Shown one piece after another: positions 7,428 to 10,881 of a stretch of 10,881 bases of DNA (within the stretch, counting starts at the first letter, position 1; every line of letters begins with the position of its first letter). The DNA lies in contig JASLXW010000096.1 of the NCBI GenBank assembly GCA_030740135.1, forward strand, positions 1 to 10,881, read 5' to 3'. Below the pieces are notes generated by a model. It was not told where the DNA came from. It searched no databases and worked only from the letters and a program-made list of their open reading frames with translations. Source of the stretch: Nitrospinota bacterium (lineage in GTDB: Bacteria; UBA8248; JACPRG01). Position numbers and translations under genes: made by a program.

Positions 7428-7725
7428 CTTCCACCGGCACGGGGACGAGACTCCTCTCCTCCATCTCCCGTACGCGGCCTTGCAGCGCGCGAAGCTGGGA
7501 TTGCTCCCGGCGCAACCGCCACTGAAGGCGAAACTTCTCCGCGACGCTGAACAGCCAGATGGCCAGGGCGCCCAACGAGAAAGCGCCCAGGAGGAGGAAG
7601 AAGAGTGGAAAATTCCGGCTCGGGAGACCGTAGAACCCCACGGGAACCGGGTCCATGTTTTTGACGCCGAACGTAACCAGCAAAACCACGAACGCCAGGG
7701 CGATGATGAAGCGCAAGGCGCCCAT
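7375..7725 (-). CDS. lapA: LapA-domain (DUF1049) inner-membrane protein
   Basis: This is a 116-residue protein with two hydrophobic segments (about 4-23 and 40-62) separated by the short GFYGLPSRNFPLFF-type loop, with VKNMDPVPV after the first helix, as in the LapA/DUF1049 family. A charged, probably coiled-coil stretch (about 64-92) and an acidic tail follow. In E. coli LapA is encoded with LapB, which controls LpxC turnover through FtsH. No lapB is visible here, so the same role is only suggested. It starts two bases after the HIT stop, with its own GGAG overlapping the last HIT codons, so translational coupling is likely. Its last 53 bases overlap the mutS frame if mutS starts at 7427. Confidence 0.8.
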   Translation of the reverse strand: MGALRFIIALAFVVLLVTFGVKNMDPVPVGFYGLPSRNFPLFFLLLGAFSLGALAIWLFSVAEKFRLQWRLRREQSQLRALQGRVREMEERSLVPVPVEDEDVREPHPRENRPAVP

Positions 7726-7727
7726 GC

Positions 7728-8222
7728 CTACTCCGCGGCCTTTTCAAAGGACTCTTTCAACATCCGATACGTGTTGGTCAGGTGATCGGGAATCAGCTTC
7801 ACGTCGGCGAGGACCGGCATGAAGTTCGTGTCGCTCGTCCAACGCGGGACGATATGGATGTGCAGGTGGTCGGCGACGCCCGCGCCCGCGGCCTCCCCCA
7901 GGTTCAACCCGACGTTGTAGCCATGCGGTTTCAGCGTCCCCCCCAGGACCCGGATGCATTCCTGGGTGAGGCGGGTGAGCTCCGCCGATTCCGCTTCGGT
8001 CAGGGCCGTGAAGTCGCCCGTGTGACGGCGGGGTGAAACCATCAAGTGGCCGTTGCTGTACGGGAAGAGGTTCATGATGACGAAGGCGAGCGCCGAGCGG
8101 GTGAGGATGTAGTTCTCCGCGTCCTGGGACTCTTCGGCCAGATTGCAGCACAAAAAACAGCCGTCCTCGGAATCATGCTCCTTGACATACGCCATCCGCC
8201 AGGGGGCCCACAGGTTTTTCAA
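7728..8222 (-). CDS. HIT protein from internal in-frame TTG start (alternative product)
   Basis: Inside the YbeY-HIT frame, TTG at 8222 gives MKNLWAPWRMAYV, the typical N-terminus of free-standing Ap4A phosphorylase-like HIT proteins, and ends at the shared stop (164 residues). AAAGGAG lies five bases upstream. HIT enzymes of this group cleave dinucleoside polyphosphates or nucleoside-phosphate bonds through a histidine nucleophile, here the middle His of HLHIHIV. Domain identity is firm; independent translation is inferred from the ribosome-binding site and from the domain boundary falling exactly at the start. Confidence 0.6.
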   Translation of the reverse strand: MKNLWAPWRMAYVKEHDSEDGCFLCCNLAEESQDAENYILTRSALAFVIMNLFPYSNGHLMVSPRRHTGDFTALTEAESAELTRLTQECIRVLGGTLKPHGYNVGLNLGEAAGAGVADHLHIHIVPRWTSDTNFMPVLADVKLIPDHLTNTYRMLKESFEKAAE

Positions 8223-8732
8223 GCGGTCTCCTTTCGCGCGCGGGGGGTCGGGGTCTTCCGGCCAGAGAGGCCCGATCAAGCGCCCCTCCTCGGCCCTCAT
8301 TCTCCGCGCCTGCCCCGGCGTCTGATGAGCGTGGCCCATGAGATGAAGCGTTCCGTGTATGAGCAACTCGAGGACTTCCTTTCCCAAAGGGTCCCCTTTG
8401 CGGACCGCCGGCTGAGGCCCCCCCTCCCCGGGCGGGGGATCAGGCCGGACCCGGCGCCTCGCGGTCTCCACCGAGATAACGACATCGCCGAGCAGCCCGG
8501 CCGAAAGATCGGAGAATTCGCCCTCCCGCATCGGAAAAGCCAACACATCGGTGGGTCGGTCTTCGCCCCGGTGGCGCCGGTTGAGGCGGGCCATCTCGTC
8601 GTCATCGACCAGGAGGACGCTGAGCTCCTCAGCGGGAGAGCCCAGAAGCTTCAACAACCTCCGGGCCTGTCGCACGATCCACGGGCGGTCGATCCCCGCC
8701 GTCCGCTGGCTGTTCGTCAGGGATATCGGCAT
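7728..8732 (-). CDS. ybeY: YbeY endoribonuclease - HIT family protein in one frame
   Basis: This is a 334-residue stop-free frame. Residues 1-155 are YbeY, the metal-dependent endoribonuclease of 16S rRNA maturation and ribosome quality control: MPISLTNSQR start, ELSVLLVDDDEM, RGEDRPTDVLAFPM with R59, LGDVVIS, and the metal motif HGTLHLMGHAH (H126, H130, H136). The usual Tyr-Asp before the last His is His-Ala. A proline/glycine-rich insert of roughly a dozen residues (about 96-115) precedes the metal motif. Residues 171-334 are a HIT protein of the Ap4A phosphorylase-like group: LWAPWRMAYV, CFLC (C192, C195), NLFPYSNGHLMV, and the catalytic HLHIHIV triad (H289, H291, H293). ATG 8732 has GGAGG nine bases upstream and matches the YbeY N-terminus, so the 104-base overlap with the preceding HD gene seems real. 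Whether the product is a fusion, two proteins, or both is open (see nested start at 8222). Confidence 0.88.
   Translation of the reverse strand: MPISLTNSQRTAGIDRPWIVRQARRLLKLLGSPAEELSVLLVDDDEMARLNRRHRGEDRPTDVLAFPMREGEFSDLSAGLLGDVVISVETARRRVRPDPPPGEGGPQPAVRKGDPLGKEVLELLIHGTLHLMGHAHQTPGQARRMRAEEGRLIGPLWPEDPDPPRAKGDRLKNLWAPWRMAYVKEHDSEDGCFLCCNLAEESQDAENYILTRSALAFVIMNLFPYSNGHLMVSPRRHTGDFTALTEAESAELTRLTQECIRVLGGTLKPHGYNVGLNLGEAAGAGVADHLHIHIVPRWTSDTNFMPVLADVKLIPDHLTNTYRMLKESFEKAAE
7731..7734 (-). promoter_or_regulatory. Shine-Dalgarno of the LapA-domain gene
   Basis: GGAG followed by TAGGC and ATG. The TAG is the stop codon of the YbeY-HIT frame, so termination and re-initiation sites are interleaved. 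Confidence 0.6.
8228..8234 (-). promoter_or_regulatory. Internal Shine-Dalgarno for the HIT domain
   Basis: The minus strand reads AAAGGAG, ACCGC, TTG. The purine run encodes Lys-Gly-Asp in the YbeY-HIT linker. The quality and spacing match a functional ribosome-binding site and fall exactly where a separate HIT gene would begin. Confidence 0.6.
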
Positions 8733-10881
8733 CGAAAAATGCCTCCATCTCGAGCTGGCCTTGCGCTTCCGCCTGGGGATAACCGATGCGGTGGTGGAAG
8801 ATTCCCGTCAGGATCCGGACGAAGGCGTTGGAGATGAGATTCAAACCCCGCAGGGTCAGCTCGCAGTCATCGAGCTGGCCTTCCGCGAAAATCCGGGCCA
8901 CGTTGCTTCGGACCATATTCTGTATCCGCGCCGGCGTCGGGTCCTGCAACGATCGCGACGCGGCCTCCACCGCGTCGGCCAGCAGGAGGATTCCGGCCTC
9001 CCGGCTCTGGGGCTTCGGGCCCGGGTAACGGAAGTCGGCCTCATTGACCGCCTGCTGCGAGGCGTCCTCCCGCTCCTTGGCCTTGTTGTAGAAGTAGCTG
9101 ATCAGGCTCGTGCCGTGGTGTTGGGGGATAAAGTCGATGATCTGCTCGGGCAGCTTGTGCCTGCGGCCCAGCTCGATTCCGTCCTTGACGTGGGAAATCA
9201 GGATCAGCGCGCTCATGCTCGGGGCCAGGTGGTCGTGTTTATTCTTGAGACCCGCCTGGTTTTCGATGAAATACTCGCGTTTTCGAATCTTTCCAATGTC
9301 GTGGTAATAGGCGCCCACCCGAACCAGGAGCGGGTTCGCCCCGATCTTCTCCGCCGCGTCTTCCGCCAGGCTGCTGACCATGACGCTGTGGTGGTAGGTC
9401 CCCGGCGCGCTCATCACGAGCTGGCGCATCAGCGGATGGTCCAGGTCCCCCAGCTCGAGGAGCTTGATGTCGGAGGCGATGTTGAACATTGATTCCAAGA
9501 GCGGCAGGATGGCCGACACGACGATCCCCGTGACGGCCCCGCCCGTGATCCCCATCAGGACCGCAAACCCGCCCTCGGCCGAAAACAGCCTGCCTTCGAT
9601 CAGATGGAGGGAAACGATCACCGCCGCGTTGGCCAGGCCGACGATGAGCGCCGTCATCAGAATACTCGATCGCCGCCGATAGTGGTTGACCCGGAAGCTC
9701 GCCACCAGCCCCCCGACCAGCGCGGTCACGGGCAGACCGAAGGTCTGCGGCAAAACAAGCCCCGAGAGAAAAGCCGTGAGAGCCGAGAACAACAGGGCGA
9801 CTTCCAGGTCCAGGAGGATCGCCCCCAGCATCGCGCCCGTGGCGAAGGGGATGGCGTAGGAATAACTGAGGGCGTCCACGTAGCCCATCGCCTCGGAGAA
9901 CATCAATCCCACTTGCATGAAAACCTGGATGATGACGATCGTCCCCACCAGGACGACCGCCATCAGGACGACCTTTCGCGGAGACCGCATCAGTTTCGCT
10001 TTGAACCGAAGGAGATATATCGCGGCCAAGGCCAGGACGACGGCGATCAGCAAGGCGATTCCCAGGACGTTCCCCGCAAATCCGCGCTTTTCCCGCCGGG
10101 CGGTCAGGCCGCGGAGCTTGATCACCTGTTGGGGAGAGATCCGCTCGCCCTCCCGGGCGATCATTTCTCCTTTCTTGATGTTGAAAAAGACCGGCTTGGC
10201 CGCCTGGCGGGACTTGGCCCGGAGGCTTTCCGTCGCCTGCTTGTTCACCGTCAAGTTGGGCTCGAGCAGGCTCGCGGCCAGGACCGCGACGGCTCGGCGC
10301 TCCCGCGCGTTCTTTCCGATCCGAGATTCCTCCGCCAGCGCGGGAAGGCCCTTGGCGGCCGACTGGAGATCCTGGAAACGCTGAACGTTCTTGACCTCCC
10401 GGAGCCCCTTTTCCCCGACCACCTGTACGGAGATGCCCTTGCCCACTTGAGAGTCCAGGAGCTTCTTGTTGCCGGCCACGCCCGTCTCCATCGCCTTGCG
10501 CAACAGGAATACAACGTCCCGGGCCAATGCCGGGTCGTAGCGCCTCTCGCGAAGGACGCGCAGAAGATTGGGGGTCGGCTGGATTCTCAGCGTGGCGAAG
10601 AAACCGGTTTCAAGGGTCTTGAAGGCCTGCGTCCGCTCGAACCGGGCGTCCACTCCGGCAGGCGCCGGAGGCTTCAGCCGAAGGGCGCCTTTCCCGTCGG
10701 CCGATCCCGATGGCCCTTTCCGTTTCGTGGTTCGCCGGGCCGCGGCTTCGGAGACATGCGTCTCGTAGCCTTTCCGGACTTTCTCGAATTCGGCCGTAAG
10801 ACGTTTGGCGATCGCGTCGGACAGTTTCGGGTCGAGGTCAAAGACCTCGCGGACGGTCTCGGCGGCCTTTTCCTTGATCTT
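8629..10881 (-). CDS. pgpH: 7TM-HD phosphohydrolase, PgpH/YqfF family (N-terminus outside window)
   Basis: The frame stays open to the right edge, so 750 residues are visible and the start is missing; the GTG at 10653 is only an internal codon. Residues about 1-265 are the extracytoplasmic 7TMR-HDED region, ending in FFNIKKGEMIAREGERISP. Hydrophobic helices span about 268-465. The cytoplasmic HD domain follows: GTYHHSVMVSSLAEDAA (His at 497-498), YYHDIGK with the metal pair H527/D528, NKHDHLAPSMSALILISHVKDG and IPQHHGT, so metal-binding residues are intact. Characterised PgpH of Firmicutes hydrolyses c-di-AMP to pApA; whether this Gram-negative homologue uses that substrate cannot be read from sequence. 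The position just before ybeY is common for the family. The last 34 codons, an acidic tail rich in Asp, Glu and Pro, overlap ybeY. Confidence 0.92.
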   Translation of the reverse strand, partial: KIKEKAAETVREVFDLDPKLSDAIAKRLTAEFEKVRKGYETHVSEAAARRTTKRKGPSGSADGKGALRLKPPAPAGVDARFERTQAFKTLETGFFATLRIQPTPNLLRVLRERRYDPALARDVVFLLRKAMETGVAGNKKLLDSQVGKGISVQVVGEKGLREVKNVQRFQDLQSAAKGLPALAEESRIGKNARERRAVAVLAASLLEPNLTVNKQATESLRAKSRQAAKPVFFNIKKGEMIAREGERISPQQVIKLRGLTARREKRGFAGNVLGIALLIAVVLALAAIYLLRFKAKLMRSPRKVVLMAVVLVGTIVIIQVFMQVGLMFSEAMGYVDALSYSYAIPFATGAMLGAILLDLEVALLFSALTAFLSGLVLPQTFGLPVTALVGGLVASFRVNHYRRRSSILMTALIVGLANAAVIVSLHLIEGRLFSAEGGFAVLMGITGGAVTGIVVSAILPLLESMFNIASDIKLLELGDLDHPLMRQLVMSAPGTYHHSVMVSSLAEDAAEKIGANPLLVRVGAYYHDIGKIRKREYFIENQAGLKNKHDHLAPSMSALILISHVKDGIELGRRHKLPEQIIDFIPQHHGTSLISYFYNKAKEREDASQQAVNEADFRYPGPKPQSREAGILLLADAVEAASRSLQDPTPARIQNMVRSNVARIFAEGQLDDCELTLRGLNLISNAFVRILTGIFHHRIGYPQAEAQGQLEMEAFFDADIPDEQPADGGDRPPVDRATGPEVVEASGLSR
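8742..8746 (-). promoter_or_regulatory. Shine-Dalgarno of ybeY inside the upstream HD gene
   Basis: GGAGG, nine bases, ATG (8732). It lies within codons of the 7TM-HD gene 3' region and supports the upstream YbeY start, hence the 104-base overlap. Confidence 0.6.

Noticed and set aside
8629..10653. Taking GTG 10653 as the start of the 7TM-HD gene
   Set aside because: The frame is open for 76 further codons to the window edge and the encoded residues fit the extracytoplasmic region, so the true start lies outside.

Overview
The window is GC-rich (roughly 60% or more) and tightly packed, and every gene I can support lies on the minus strand. It encodes LPS biosynthesis (LpxC) and an NtrY/NtrX-type two-component pair, so the host is a Gram-negative bacterium. 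The gene content and order (7TM-HD phosphohydrolase, YbeY, HIT, LapA, MutS, NtrY, NtrX-like) would suit a Nitrospirota, NC10 or delta-proteobacterium-like lineage, but that placement is a guess from context.

Layout in the direction of transcription (right to left). A 7TM-HD phosphohydrolase of the PgpH/YqfF family enters from the right edge (8629-10881, N-terminus missing). Its 3' end overlaps the next gene by 104 bases. That gene (7728-8732) is one uninterrupted reading frame carrying a YbeY rRNA endoribonuclease followed by a HIT-family nucleotide hydrolase/phosphorylase; the HIT part also has its own Shine-Dalgarno and in-frame TTG start. Two bases later comes a LapA-domain (DUF1049) membrane protein (7375-7725), which overlaps the start of mutS (4653-7427). 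An 85-base gap with a plausible sigma70-type promoter precedes an NtrY-type membrane sensor kinase (2282-4567). A 302-base gap rich in inverted repeats then leads to the last gene.

The last gene (1-1979) is the main discovery. It starts at a TTG behind a strong Shine-Dalgarno and reads without a stop to the window edge. It joins an NtrX/NtrC-like response regulator (receiver, AAA+, Fis-type helix-turn-helix) to LpxC, the zinc deacetylase that commits carbon to lipid A. The receiver and Walker A are intact. The sigma54-contacting GAFTGA loop is gone, the Walker B acidic pair is replaced by His-Gly, and the recognition helix has lost its usual basic residues. The regulator half therefore looks like a former enhancer-binding protein reused as a phosphorylation-sensitive control module on an LPS enzyme. 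The NtrY kinase just upstream is the obvious phosphodonor. This would be a direct two-component input into lipid A synthesis, and it is inference, not demonstrated.

The genes from the HD protein to mutS look like one operon because they overlap or abut. ntrY may have its own promoter, and the regulator-LpxC gene has a long leader that could carry its own control. Plus-strand ORFs, several of them long, are antisense shadows of these GC-rich genes.
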